A DNA stretch of 64,000 nucleotides from Sporolactobacillus shoreae (GTDB lineage: Bacteria > Bacillota > Bacilli > Bacillales > Sporolactobacillaceae), in contig NZ_SRJD01000007.1 in assembly GCF_004684935.1 (NCBI RefSeq), forward strand, positions 1-64,000. Reading direction: 5' to 3'. Of the stretch, positions 7,815 to 16,222 are shown piece by piece; positions within the stretch are counted from its first letter, which is position 1; every line of letters starts with the position of its first letter. Under the pieces are notes generated by a model. It was given only the letters and a program-made list of their open reading frames with translations. It was not told where the DNA came from and ran no database searches. The position numbers were made by a program, and so were the translations under genes.

Positions 7815-8630
7815 GTGATTAATATTAACGAGAGAGTGTTAGGCCATTTCTTTAGATATAAGCGCACCAATGTAGACATTGCTGAATATGATGTATCGAA
7901 AACTGAACGGAGACGTACATCAGGATTAACACGTGATGAAGTCGCAGCTATGGCAAACGTCAGTACCGATTGGTACACAAGGATTGAGCAAGGACGTGTG
8001 GGAGTCATTGCGTCCCCAGAGGTTCTTCGGGACATCTGCCATGCATTAAAACTAAATACAGCTGAAGTAAACTACGTTTTTCATCTGATGGATCAAGTAC
8101 CACCAACAGCAACGGAGAAAGAAGTCAATGAATCGATTGTTAGCCTAATTCAGGCACAGATACCAGCACCAGCTTTTATGATGGACAAGAATCTTACAAT
8201 TCTGCAAACAAACGAAAGCTATTCGCGAATTTATGGAGATTTGTTGAGCGAAAATTTTTTGTGTCGAAACGTGGTTTGGCGTACTTTTAACGATAAATTT
8301 ATCCGAACAGCATTGAATGATTGGCCCAGTTATGCGCGACATCAAGTAGCGCTTTTCAGGCAAACTTATAGTCGTGATGCAGACTCTAAGTTTCTGTATC
8401 AAGTCTTCGTATCGGTTAAGAACGATCCGATTTTTCGTGAGGCCTGGGATGAACTTGCCGTGGCGGACTTCCACGAGCAGCGTCTGCTAGTAAATACAGT
8501 GGAATTTGGTGAACTCTACCTGATAGAGAACACACTCCAAATTCCCGATACGGGGCAATACGTGGTGTTTCAAAATGCGGGCGATGATTCCACTGAAAAC
8601 AAATTGAGAGTTATCGGAGCTTTCCACTGA
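7815..8630 (+). CDS. XRE-family regulator with MmyB-like ligand-binding domain
   Basis: A 271-residue cytosolic regulator. Residues about 10-80 form an XRE helix-turn-helix that begins with the R-R-R-T-x-GLTRDEVA stretch and includes VSTDWYTRIEQGR, both hallmarks of MmyB-type proteins. The remaining 170 residues match the PAS-like MmyB ligand-binding domain that binds fatty-acid-like or other small molecules. Start is GTG at 7815; the ribosome site is poor. Regulators of this kind usually control a divergent oxidoreductase, but here the divergent gene is gap. The target is uncertain. Confidence 0.85.
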   Translation: MININERVLGHFFRYKRTNVDIAEYDVSKTERRRTSGLTRDEVAAMANVSTDWYTRIEQGRVGVIASPEVLRDICHALKLNTAEVNYVFHLMDQVPPTATEKEVNESIVSLIQAQIPAPAFMMDKNLTILQTNESYSRIYGDLLSENFLCRNVVWRTFNDKFIRTALNDWPSYARHQVALFRQTYSRDADSKFLYQVFVSVKNDPIFREAWDELAVADFHEQRLLVNTVEFGELYLIENTLQIPDTGQYVVFQNAGDDSTENKLRVIGAFH

Positions 8631-8723
8631 AAGTCATTTTAACAATCACCTCCAAAAATACGTTGAAATTTAAAGATTGCCTCTCACTTTACAAAAGGAA
8701 GGGTTAAATCGGGAAATTTATAT

Positions 8724-8927
8724 CATGTTAATATTATAAGGTATAATCCTACCATTGATGCTCCAGTACATTACAGAAGGTCAGATGAAATGAATGTAAA
8801 CGCATTTTATCGTGAATTAAAGTCAGCAGGAATTCACACTACTATTAGGCAACAATTTGGGATCTATATTGATGCAGCCTGCGGACAATTATATGGTCAG
8901 TATCAACAAAAAGAAAATAACAGTTAA
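8724..8927 (+). pseudogene. C-terminal fragment of a Cfr/RlmN-family radical-SAM rRNA methyltransferase
   Basis: Sixty-seven codons read HVNIIRYNPTIDAPVHYRRS, then VNAFYRELKSAGIHTTIRQQ, then IDAACGQLYGQY and a stop. The GIH-T-IR-QFG-x-IDAACGQL pattern is diagnostic of the RlmN/Cfr C-terminus, and the Cys of AACGQL corresponds to the methyl-carrying cysteine of the family. The CxxxCxxC iron-sulfur motif and everything upstream are missing and no start codon with ribosome site is present. Family members methylate A2503 of 23S rRNA (RlmN housekeeping, Cfr giving antibiotic resistance). The YNPT..APVHYR wording looks nearer to Cfr-like branches, but that is an impression only. Confidence 0.75.
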
Positions 8928-9012
8928 AATTGAAAGCTGACTACCTAATTTCTTTTCATTTATTATTTATTTTGCAGTACGTGTTTTACTACGTAATAAC
9001 AATACCCTATCA

Positions 9013-9059
9013 AAAGAGACAGCTTAGATGATTATCCTACTCATCCAGACTGTCTCTTT
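9013..9059. terminator. Terminator-like hairpin
   Basis: AAAGAGACAG (9013-9022) pairs with CTGTCTCTTT (9050-9059); further bases inside the loop partly pair. It follows the methyltransferase relic and probably was its terminator. Confidence 0.6.
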
Positions 9060-9077
9060 GATTTTGAAGAGTTTAAT

Positions 9078-9222
9078 TTAAATCGATGTTCTGATAAGTG
9101 CCTTAATCAATCTCATACCCGTAGCAGCGCCGGTGACATTGCTTACACCACCTGAAGGCCGTGGTGCCTTGGCCAACTGATCCAGAGAAAGCATATTCTC
9201 CCAGCGGTTGACGACTGACTGC
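9078..9222 (-). pseudogene. Unrecognised protein fragment
   Basis: The minus strand has an open stretch of about 48 codons including NMLSLDQLAKAPRPSGG and SNVTGAATGMRLIKALI, ending at 9078. The composition looks like genuine protein, but there is no start and I cannot name the family. It is one of several gene remains between 8640 and 9583. Confidence 0.3.
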
Positions 9223-9226
9223 CGTT

Positions 9227-9412
9227 TTAGTCTAATAACTTGTAAATTACATACATTAGTTCATCATAATTAAAATCGACATCCCATACGGCTAAATTCA
9301 GGTTATAAGGCTCATCGGCGATAATCAGACGCGCGGTCGATTGAGCTTTGTCTTCACGGTTCGTCTTTACTATCTAAAAATATCACTGATTGCCCCGTCG
9401 GAAAATGATAGA
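9227..9412 (-). pseudogene. Unrecognised frameshifted protein fragment
   Basis: Two minus-strand segments in different frames look like parts of one protein: FPIGIYHFPTGQSVIFLDSK, then after a frameshift ARLIIADEPYNLNLAVWDVD with FNYDELMYVIYKLLD before the stop at 9227. No start is seen. I do not recognise the family; the aromatic and acidic composition suggests a cytosolic protein. Decayed gene, low certainty. Confidence 0.3.
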
Positions 9413-9583
9413 TCCCTATCGGAAATCATTAGGAGAAAATAGAATTCAGTGTTCGATTTAACAAGAATTCGTAAAAATTATTTGATTCGATACTGTTATA
9501 CCCATCATGCTGGTCCCAAGATATTTTTATCAACATTCGACAGGAAGTCCCAAGCGCGGCCTGTTTAAGGATGGCAAACTCTA

Positions 9584-11191
9584 TTAATAAATCAATGACT
9601 GGACAAAGGCCACAGCGCAAATGATCACAAGCAGAACGACACTGTATTTTATGGTAAAACGAAACAGTGAACTTTCCTTGCCAGCGATGCCCACGGCTCC
9701 CGCAGCGATGGCAATTGATTGCGGTGATAGCATTTTTTCCATCGTCCCACCGCCGACATTGGCCGCGATCAGGACGAGCGGAAGAACACCGATCTGATTA
9801 GCCGTGATTTCCTGAAGTCCTCCGAACAAAGCGTTGGCGGAGACCACTGATCCGGTCAGGAATACCCCCAGCCATCCAAGCACAGGCGAAAACATTGGAA
9901 AATACTGGGCAGTACGTGCCAGGGCGATACCCATTGTAGACGACTGGCCAGAATAGTTGGACACAAAGGCAAAGGACAGAACGAGCATAATAGTCAGAAT
10001 GGGTTTATACAGTTCCTTCAGGGTCTCGGCAAAAATCCCGAGTCCGGTGCGGAAATGGACTTTCAGAGATACCGCCGCAACGACGCAGGACAGGAGAATC
10101 GCCGTTCCCGTTGCTGATATAAGATCCAGTTTCAGAACAGCAGCGTAGGGCGTCGGATGAGTCACAAGAGGTGCCGCTTTGACCACAAAATTATTCAGCC
10201 ACGGAAACGGGACGCTAACCGTTGTCCATGAAAGCATCCCTCCGGCCGCGAACAGCTGTTTGAAGGCATCCAAGCACCAGATCATCACAAATACGGTTAA
10301 AATGATAAACGGTGACCATCCTTTAATTATTTTTCCAAAAGACAAGTTACCCGTGCTTGCATGATGTGCAGCTTGCTGCTTTTTCTGTGACATCTTCAGA
10401 TAGCAGGCCAGCACAATTAATGAAACAATGGCAGAAGTAATGTCAGGCAGCTCAGGGCCGATAAAACGGATGGTTAGAAACTGAGTGAATGAATAGGCGA
10501 TGGCGGTGACCAGTGTTGGTCTCCACACTTCTTTTATCCCTTTAAGACCGCTCATGATCGAGATGAGCAGGAACGGGATCATAAACGAAACGAAAGGCAT
10601 GAACGTCGCAAGATGGGCAGAGATGACATCTGGTGCCAGGCCGGAGACTTGCCCGGCGACGACGATCGGAATGCCAATGGCTCCGAACGAACCTGGAGCC
10701 ACATTAGCGATCAGGCACAGACCTGCGGCTTTGATCGGATCGAAACCCAGCCCGACAAGAAGGGCTGCAGTAATCGCGATTGGCGCTCCGAAGCCGGCAG
10801 CACCTTCCAGGAAAGAATTGAAAATAAAACCGACAAGAAGCATCTGAACCCTCGGATCATCGGTCAATGAGACAATGGACTGCCGGATGACCTCAAACTG
10901 GCCGCTTTTAACTGTGATCTTATACAGAAACACAGCGCCAATGACAATATATGCGATCGGCCAGATGGCATAGGCGGCTCCGAAACCGGCAGCCCCGACT
11001 GCCATTTTTACCGGCATATGATAGAACAACAAAGCAATGGCAACAGATAGAAGAAGCGTGTAAAAAGCAGCAAGATGGCCTTTGATTTTAAACAGAGTCA
11101 GCGATAAGAAAAAGAAAATGACGGGAAGAGCCGCAAAGACGGCAGATAGCCAGATGTTATCGGCCGGATTGTAAACCTGTGTCCATGTCAT
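9584..11191 (-). CDS. lctP: L-lactate permease (LctP family)
   Basis: A 535-residue integral membrane protein with about 13 hydrophobic segments. The start MTWTQVYNPADNIWLSA, the FLEGAAGFGAPIAI segment near residue 128 and the C-terminal VGGGTMEKMLSPQSIAIA block are all typical of the LctP/GlcA lactate-glycolate permeases, which import or export lactate with protons. Length agrees with the family. No lactate oxidation genes (lutABC, lctD/ldh) are next to it. A cre-like box at 11334-11348 suggests CcpA control, as expected for a carbon-overflow transporter. Confidence 0.92.
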   Translation of the reverse strand: MTWTQVYNPADNIWLSAVFAALPVIFFFLSLTLFKIKGHLAAFYTLLLSVAIALLFYHMPVKMAVGAAGFGAAYAIWPIAYIVIGAVFLYKITVKSGQFEVIRQSIVSLTDDPRVQMLLVGFIFNSFLEGAAGFGAPIAITAALLVGLGFDPIKAAGLCLIANVAPGSFGAIGIPIVVAGQVSGLAPDVISAHLATFMPFVSFMIPFLLISIMSGLKGIKEVWRPTLVTAIAYSFTQFLTIRFIGPELPDITSAIVSLIVLACYLKMSQKKQQAAHHASTGNLSFGKIIKGWSPFIILTVFVMIWCLDAFKQLFAAGGMLSWTTVSVPFPWLNNFVVKAAPLVTHPTPYAAVLKLDLISATGTAILLSCVVAAVSLKVHFRTGLGIFAETLKELYKPILTIMLVLSFAFVSNYSGQSSTMGIALARTAQYFPMFSPVLGWLGVFLTGSVVSANALFGGLQEITANQIGVLPLVLIAANVGGGTMEKMLSPQSIAIAAGAVGIAGKESSLFRFTIKYSVVLLVIICAVAFVQSLIY

Positions 11192-11333
11192 GTGCTGGCA
11201 CCTCTTCTTTGTGAGTTAATTCACATTAATTGTAAACAAATGATCCTAGCGTATTTACAGCATCAAAGTGGGATCCTCTTAACGAAACAGAGTCGTTCTC
11301 TCCTTTAATTTATTCTGTTCTTAATTCTTATTT

Positions 11334-11348
11334 TAACAGCGCTTTCAT
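11334..11348 (-). promoter_or_regulatory. cre-like catabolite control site
   Basis: ATGAAAGCGCTGTTA on the minus strand resembles the CcpA cre consensus with two mismatches. It lies about 145 bases before lctP. Role inferred. Confidence 0.4.
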
Positions 11349-11354
11349 TGTTTA

Positions 11355-11735
11355 TTAAGATACAAAAGTTCATCAAATAGTAAGATTTTGTGTCCGAACC
11401 AATAAAGCTAAAAAAAAGAAGTGTCTCTTGTATTTTGCACGTTAAAAACGATCAACTGCCCAATGTCGATCTTCTGATAAAGCCGTATCTACAAAATCGG
11501 CCTATTGAAAATGCGGATATTAACCTGCCTTCGCATACATCGTCTGTCCTACCGCTGTCACTTTTTAGTGAGTGGTTTCCGGATTTTAGTTAACGTGGAT
11601 TTCAGCACCTTTGTTCAGAACAGTCAGCGAAGTATTTCCGGTTCCGGCTCTGGAGCGCAAATGAAATGGGACTGACGTCATACCTCTGTAAAGAACAACG
11701 GGTATGTTTTTTTGCTGGTTTATTTCTATTGACAA
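11355..11735. other. Non-coding stretch upstream of a dispersed repeat
   Basis: Apart from a 67-codon open frame at 11390-11593 with no ribosome site and no recognisable similarity, I see nothing here. The AT-rich part from 11870 to 12031, beyond the repeat, probably carries the promoter of the Gfo/Idh gene. Confidence 0.4.
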
Positions 11736-11854
11736 AGCTAAGTTTAAATTTAAAATTGTTTTTGCCCCTCCGTTGATTGGAGCGGAAGACGCGAGACTCC
11801 TGCGGGATCAGCGAGCGCCTTGAGCGAAAAACAACAGACAAGTGTAACAAAGCC
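11736..11854 (-). repeat. Dispersed palindromic intergenic repeat, copy 1
   Basis: In minus orientation it begins GGCTTTGTTACACTTGTCTG, continues TTGTTTTTCGCTC, contains GATCCCGCAGGAGTCTCGCG and CTTCCGCTCCAATCAACGGAG, and ends TTTAAACTTAGC. The same order of blocks recurs at 17316, 29588 and 61401. The ends form an imperfect terminal inverted repeat (GGCTTTGTT...AACxTAGCC). It is non-coding. Confidence 0.8.
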
Positions 11855-12040
11855 ATTGACAAAAATGGATTGAATCATTATATTAAAATTAGTTTCAAAG
11901 ATAAAATAAATATTAAAATTAATTTCATTTTTGTGATAACAAGGAGGTAAGGTCCCCGATCATTCATTCGTCAAGGGTTGAGCATCTAAAATGTTTGGGC
12001 AGACTCGGAAAAAATATCAATTATTGAGAGGATGAAAAAA

Positions 12041-13033
12041 ATGAAAAAGTATAATTGGGGCATGATTGGTACCGGATGGATTGCACACGAAATGGCGGAT
12101 GCATTAAATAGTGTTAATGGAGAAATTTATGCCGTGGCCGATGTGAATGAAGCGGCTTTACAAGCATTCAGTAAGGAAAAAAATATTCAGCGGACTTTCT
12201 CTAATCCTGATGATTTACTTAAAGATCCCGATGTTGATATCGTCTATATTGCAACCCCGCATAATTTTCACTATGACTATATTATAAAGGCCCTGCAGGC
12301 TGACAAGCATGTTTTTGCTGAGAAGGCGATCACGGTGAATTCTCAACAATTAAATAATGTTAAGCAATTGGCTGATAAAAAAGGATTGATTGTGACCGAA
12401 GGCTTAACGCTATTGCACATGCCGCTCTACAAAAAAGTGAAACAGATTGTCAATTCCGGAAAGCTTGGCGAAATTAATCTGGTACAAGTTAATTTCGGCA
12501 GTCTAAAAGATTACGATGTCAAAAATCGCTTTTTTAATAAGAATTTGGCTGGTGGCGCATTACTGGACATTGGCGGTTATGCCACAGCCTTTGCGCGTTC
12601 GTTTTTGAAAACACAGCCCGTCAATGTTTTGACAACCGTTAAATATTTTGAAACGGGTGTGGATGAACAATCAGGAATTATCTTAAAAAATCTGGATGAT
12701 CAACTGGCCGTTATGGCTTTATCCATGCGTGCGAAACAGCCCAAACGCGGGGTTATCTCGGGCACCAAGGGCTATATTGAAATAGCTAATTATCCGCGGG
12801 CCACAAAAGCTGCGATAACCTATACAGAAGACGCACATACCGAAACGCATGAAACGATTACTGCGGGAGACGAATCCCTTGCCCTGCAATACGAAGTTCA
12901 GGATATGCAAAGATATATTGAACAGTGTCATGATGACGGTGAATTTGCTTTGTCCGTTGACATCATGGACATCTTAACAAATGTGCGGAACCAATGGGGA
13001 ATGAAGTACCCCTTTGATCGTGTGGACCGTTAA
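12041..13033 (+). CDS. Gfo/Idh/MocA-family oxidoreductase
   Basis: A roughly 330-residue NAD(P)-dependent sugar or polyol dehydrogenase. It begins MKKYNWGMIGTGWIA, a Rossmann GxGxxA site, and has the family EKAITVN segment near residue 95 (the EKP position of relatives, here EKA) followed by the alpha/beta C-terminal domain. The ATG at 12032 touches its ribosome site, whereas the ATG at 12041 has GAGAGG nine bases before it, so I prefer 12041. A RpiR regulator follows after four bases, which suggests a sugar-responsive two-gene operon. The substrate is not predictable from sequence alone. Confidence 0.88.
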   Translation: MKKYNWGMIGTGWIAHEMADALNSVNGEIYAVADVNEAALQAFSKEKNIQRTFSNPDDLLKDPDVDIVYIATPHNFHYDYIIKALQADKHVFAEKAITVNSQQLNNVKQLADKKGLIVTEGLTLLHMPLYKKVKQIVNSGKLGEINLVQVNFGSLKDYDVKNRFFNKNLAGGALLDIGGYATAFARSFLKTQPVNVLTTVKYFETGVDEQSGIILKNLDDQLAVMALSMRAKQPKRGVISGTKGYIEIANYPRATKAAITYTEDAHTETHETITAGDESLALQYEVQDMQRYIEQCHDDGEFALSVDIMDILTNVRNQWGMKYPFDRVDR

Positions 13034-13037
13034 TCGT

Positions 13038-13883
13038 ATGGAATCTAATATTAAAGAATTTGTCAATGGAATCTATTCAAATATAGGAAAATATTCTAAA
13101 TCCGAGAAGAAAATAGTTGATTTAATCATCAACGACCCTGACTTTGTGATTAATGCAACGATTTCACAACTGGCAAATCGAAGTAACATTAGCGAAGCGT
13201 CCGTATCACGTTTTTGTAAAAGGGCCGGCCTGAATGGTTTTCATCATTTAAAAGTCTTACTAGCGCAAAGTTCGTTCATTAACACTGACTCTCAAAATAA
13301 CGTTTCCTTGGATAGTGAAGATAAAACATTAGACAAATTAATGAATGATAAAAAAGATGAGATTCAGGCAACCCTAGAGGGCTTTGACAAAGCAATGATG
13401 GAGAAAATCATTCAGGTGATTAAAGATGCCCGGCTCATTCAAATTATGGCTGAAGGCAATACTTTTCCAGTAGCACTTGATGCTTGTTTTAAGTTTAATC
13501 AGATTGGGCGGTTAGCGTTTACCGCCACTTCTTGGGAAGTGGCTATGGGGCAGACTTTAAACTTAACTGATTCAGACCTGGTTATCGTCATATCTAACTC
13601 AGGAGAATCCCGGCAGCTCATTCAATTAATCGAAGTTGCCAAAAAGAATAATGTAACGATCATAGCTCTTACTAATAATCATAGTTCACCGATCGCTACG
13701 CTGTCTGACTTCAATGTGGTAACAGCAAGCAGAGGGACTATATTTATGTCGGAATATTTTTTCTCCAGAGTATCCGCAGTCACGGCTATTGAAGCGATTT
13801 TTATGTTGATGCTCGCAGATAATCCTCAACTGAAGAAGAAAATTCAGAAGCATGAACTATTAATCGCATCAAAAAAGATTTGA
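13038..13883 (+). CDS. RpiR-family transcriptional regulator (HTH + SIS)
   Basis: A protein of about 281 residues. The N-terminal 75 residues hold the RpiR helix-turn-helix (YSKSEKKIVDLIINDPDFV, then NISEASVSRFCKRAGLNGF). The C-terminal half is a SIS sugar-phosphate-binding domain with the ISNSGESRQLI motif. Such proteins switch sugar catabolic genes in response to phosphosugars. An upstream TTG at 13014 is in frame, but the ATG at 13038, starting MESNIKEFVNGIYSNIGKYS, matches the family N-terminus better. No ribosome site is evident, so translation is probably coupled to the Gfo/Idh gene that stops at 13033. It likely regulates that gene. Confidence 0.9.
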   Translation: MESNIKEFVNGIYSNIGKYSKSEKKIVDLIINDPDFVINATISQLANRSNISEASVSRFCKRAGLNGFHHLKVLLAQSSFINTDSQNNVSLDSEDKTLDKLMNDKKDEIQATLEGFDKAMMEKIIQVIKDARLIQIMAEGNTFPVALDACFKFNQIGRLAFTATSWEVAMGQTLNLTDSDLVIVISNSGESRQLIQLIEVAKKNNVTIIALTNNHSSPIATLSDFNVVTASRGTIFMSEYFFSRVSAVTAIEAIFMLMLADNPQLKKKIQKHELLIASKKI

Positions 13884-13979
13884 GAATTAAAAGTTAACAA
13901 TTTCTTAATTATACTATGGAATTTTAGCTCGTTTTGTCCGCTCACTCCGTTGATTGCAAAATAGATAGGTAACTATGGA

Positions 13980-14011
13980 AAAGCGGCTGAATCTTTGGGT
14001 TCAGCCGCTTT
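13980..14011 (+). terminator. Terminator, copy C of the intergenic repeat family
   Basis: AAAGCGGCTGAA and TTCAGCCGCTTT form a 12-bp stem around an 8-base loop, followed by T6. It ends the Gfo/Idh-rpiR operon. The upstream flank CCGCTCACTCCGTTGAT (from 13939) is nearly the same as that before copy A, while stem and loop differ. Confidence 0.8.
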
Positions 14012-14144
14012 TTTGTTGTAAAGATAAGCAGTTTTTTGAAGGATGTCGACATCTCTGTCTCCAAAAACTGCTAATACTTAGCTCAATTTTTTTGTGTAGA
14101 AGACGGTAATTCCTTAACGGTTCGCATGCTTGAATACCCTGCAT

Positions 14145-14741
14145 TTAAAACTCCCCGTTAATCACCTTGTCAACATCCGTCTTATACTTAATAAGTGCTG
14201 AATTACCCTTCCTAATATAATCTACGCCTTTAAGTATCTCATTTTTGTCAGCTTTCTTAGTTCCTTCTTCAATATAGAACATCGCCGTTTTATAGTCTGT
14301 GACAAATGGTTTTACCTTATTATAGAAATCTTTTGACTTAGTCCCTATTGGTTTGTGACTTAACAACTTATCACTATCCTTGTTCAGATAATTGATGTTG
14401 TCATAGAATGCTTGTTTAATACTAGAATCCTTATTCATGCTTAACCAATCTTCATCAACAACCTTTAAATCTGAACTTGTGTTAATCAGGTATATTTTTT
14501 CATCATCAAACCATGAAATCTCTTGATCACTCAAAGTCTTCTTAGCCGTACTAAGAGTGCTTTCAACATGGCTTAAAGCCTTTGAATCATCCTTGTTTAA
14601 CGGATATGTTGATGACTTTGCTGTCTTGTGATATAAACCAGTAACGATTGTATAAGTTCCATACCCCAATGCGAGTAATGCAACAATAATTATGAACGTT
14701 ACAAATCTTTTTTTCTTGTTGTCCTCACCTAACCATCCCAT
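14145..14741 (-). CDS. Membrane-anchored hypothetical protein
   Basis: A protein of about 198 residues that I do not recognise. A basic NKKKR stretch precedes a single transmembrane helix (about residues 14-36); the rest is a Lys/Ser/Asp-rich, mostly helical outer domain with a WFDDEKIYLIN segment near residue 90. The start is the ATG at 14741, preceded by a GGAGGTAGG ribosome site; the longer frame to 14768 would begin before that site. It is a lone gene followed by an L,D-transpeptidase gene on the same strand. It is probably a surface-exposed anchored protein. Confidence 0.65.
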   Translation of the reverse strand: MGWLGEDNKKKRFVTFIIIVALLALGYGTYTIVTGLYHKTAKSSTYPLNKDDSKALSHVESTLSTAKKTLSDQEISWFDDEKIYLINTSSDLKVVDEDWLSMNKDSSIKQAFYDNINYLNKDSDKLLSHKPIGTKSKDFYNKVKPFVTDYKTAMFYIEEGTKKADKNEILKGVDYIRKGNSALIKYKTDVDKVINGEF

Positions 14742-14857
14742 GTAACACCTACCTCCACCCTTTTGCAATTCAACTTTAGCCGTGCTTTATTTCTTGCTAC
14801 AAAAGATTTCGTCATCTTTCCGCTGAACATTCAAATGATCAGGATTTTCGGAAAAAA

Positions 14858-15802
14858 TCAGAAGTTGCTGATTTCATTGGTGCTGTTAACATTCACGATA
14901 TACGCACCGGGACGAAGCATCTGCATCAGCTGACGCATTTGAGCGGTGGGAATGGAGACACAGCCGGCAGTCGGCCTGCCATTATCACAATGGAGGAAAA
15001 AGCCCGAACCAGCATAAGGTGTCCGTGCCGTATTATAATTGATGACCACCGCATAGTGGTACTGAACGGGATAATCTGCCAAGTGCTCGCTTGGATCATT
15101 AAAATGCGCACCCTCCTGCCAGCTGTTATAGTTTGGATTCTTGCTGTCTTCCACCCACCAGGACTGTGATGTGATTTGTCTGAAGGGTAGCGAAGTACCT
15201 GGATTTTCTGTTCCGAACGCAAAACCAAGCGTGTAAGCCCCGTATGGCGTCTTGCTCATCCCTTCCCGGGTCGCGCCTACACCCGCGGAGCCAACATGGC
15301 CGTTTGCGGAAAGCTGCCGAATCCACGTTGTGCCGCTCTTTTCCCAAAATTCAACATGTGCGCTGCTTCCAGACGCCACAACCGTAACAATCTGCTGCGT
15401 CCGGGAAGAAAGTCTGGTCCGTGCAACCACTGGCTCCGATTTAATGGTCACAGCGGCGGGCGCGGCAGCTGGACCTTTATTGCCGTTTGCCGAAGTGTCA
15501 CTTTTTTTAACGTCTTTCACTGTCGCGGCAGGTTTTCGGACCACTTTCCGGCTTATTTTTGTTTTCGCAGCGGTAACAGGCGCTGCTGTTTTCTTTACAC
15601 CTTCAAATTTTGCCGTGACCGATTCGAGATGCCGCTCCATAGAATCCGGCAGGATCGCCGGATCCGCAAACCGCGCAACAGATTCTGTGTGCACCGTTTT
15701 CTGAACCGTTTTCGTCTCTTTTTTCATCAGGAGATGGGCTGCGAGGATACCGGCGGTCAGAATAAAAACTAAGCTTATAACAATGATTATGATCTTTTTC
15801 AA
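14858..15802 (-). CDS. Membrane-anchored L,D-transpeptidase (YkuD domain)
   Basis: A 314-residue cell-wall enzyme. A signal/anchor helix covers residues 3-27, followed by a Lys/Ala/Thr-rich linker to about residue 135 and a YkuD domain to the end. The domain carries the catalytic H-C-D-N-G-R-P-T-A-G-C segment (FLHCDNGRPTAGCVSI) near residue 275, with the active cysteine last, plus a GMSKTPYGAYTLGFAFG stretch typical of the extended ErfK/YkuD subfamily. It should form 3-3 peptidoglycan cross-links or attach or trim peptides. The start appears to be TTG with a weak ribosome site. It is unlinked to other wall genes. Confidence 0.85.
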   Translation of the reverse strand: MKKIIIIVISLVFILTAGILAAHLLMKKETKTVQKTVHTESVARFADPAILPDSMERHLESVTAKFEGVKKTAAPVTAAKTKISRKVVRKPAATVKDVKKSDTSANGNKGPAAAPAAVTIKSEPVVARTRLSSRTQQIVTVVASGSSAHVEFWEKSGTTWIRQLSANGHVGSAGVGATREGMSKTPYGAYTLGFAFGTENPGTSLPFRQITSQSWWVEDSKNPNYNSWQEGAHFNDPSEHLADYPVQYHYAVVINYNTARTPYAGSGFFLHCDNGRPTAGCVSIPTAQMRQLMQMLRPGAYIVNVNSTNEISNF

Positions 15803-15902
15803 TTTTACGATTCACTTCGTTTTCTACAGATACTCGGATGATAGAATCATTTTACCACGCCGGATCCATCACTAGAATAGCTGATCAAGATTCAATTGAA
15901 AA

Positions 15903-15929
15903 AGCGCTTGGCGAGTTCCGCCAAGCGCT
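15903..15929 (-). terminator. Terminator of the YvrJ gene
   Basis: An 11-bp perfect stem (AGCGCTTGGCG / CGCCAAGCGCT) with a 5-base loop, followed on the minus strand by a T5 run. Confidence 0.8.
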
Positions 15930-15936
15930 CCATCAG

Positions 15937-16119
15937 TTATCCCTGCTTCGTCATTTTCGGAAATGAGCGGTCTTCCGGCCGTTCTGCCGCCTGTCCTGCA
16001 GGCAATGTCCGGACCGACTGAATCAGTTCATCCAGTTTTCCTTCAATTCTGTAGAGAAGAAAAAAGGTGACGACTGCTGGGAATCCGACATCCCTGACAA
16101 TTGGAAGCCATACGTCCAT
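15937..16119 (-). CDS. yvrJ: YvrJ-family small membrane protein
   Basis: A 60-residue protein. The first 45 residues (VRDVGFPAVVTFFLLYRIEG, then KLDELIQSV) match the YvrJ family: one transmembrane helix followed by an amphipathic helix. Function is unknown. In many Bacillales it is found with DUF1659 and DUF2922 proteins, as here. A GGAGG ribosome site precedes the ATG. A terminator lies between it and the DUF2922 gene, so it must have its own promoter or depend on readthrough. Confidence 0.8.
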   Translation of the reverse strand: MDVWLPIVRDVGFPAVVTFFLLYRIEGKLDELIQSVRTLPAGQAAERPEDRSFPKMTKQG

Positions 16120-16162
16120 CCGATCAGCCTCCTTTCTTTTGATGTACTGTGTGAAAAAAATA

Positions 16163-16199
16163 GAGCCGAAGAGGAATGATGATTTTTCCTTTTCGGCTC
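16163..16199 (-). terminator. Terminator of the DUF1659-DUF2922 pair
   Basis: GAGCCGAAGAGGAA and TTCCTTTTCGGCTC form a long stem with one weak pair; on the minus strand it is followed by a T-rich run. Confidence 0.75.
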
Positions 16200-16222
16200 C
16201 GGTTCATTCATTTCCCGCCGAG

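Noticed and set aside
11390-11593. 67-codon open frame upstream of the dispersed repeat
   Set aside because: No ribosome site and no family recognised; composition does not decide. Left as non-coding.
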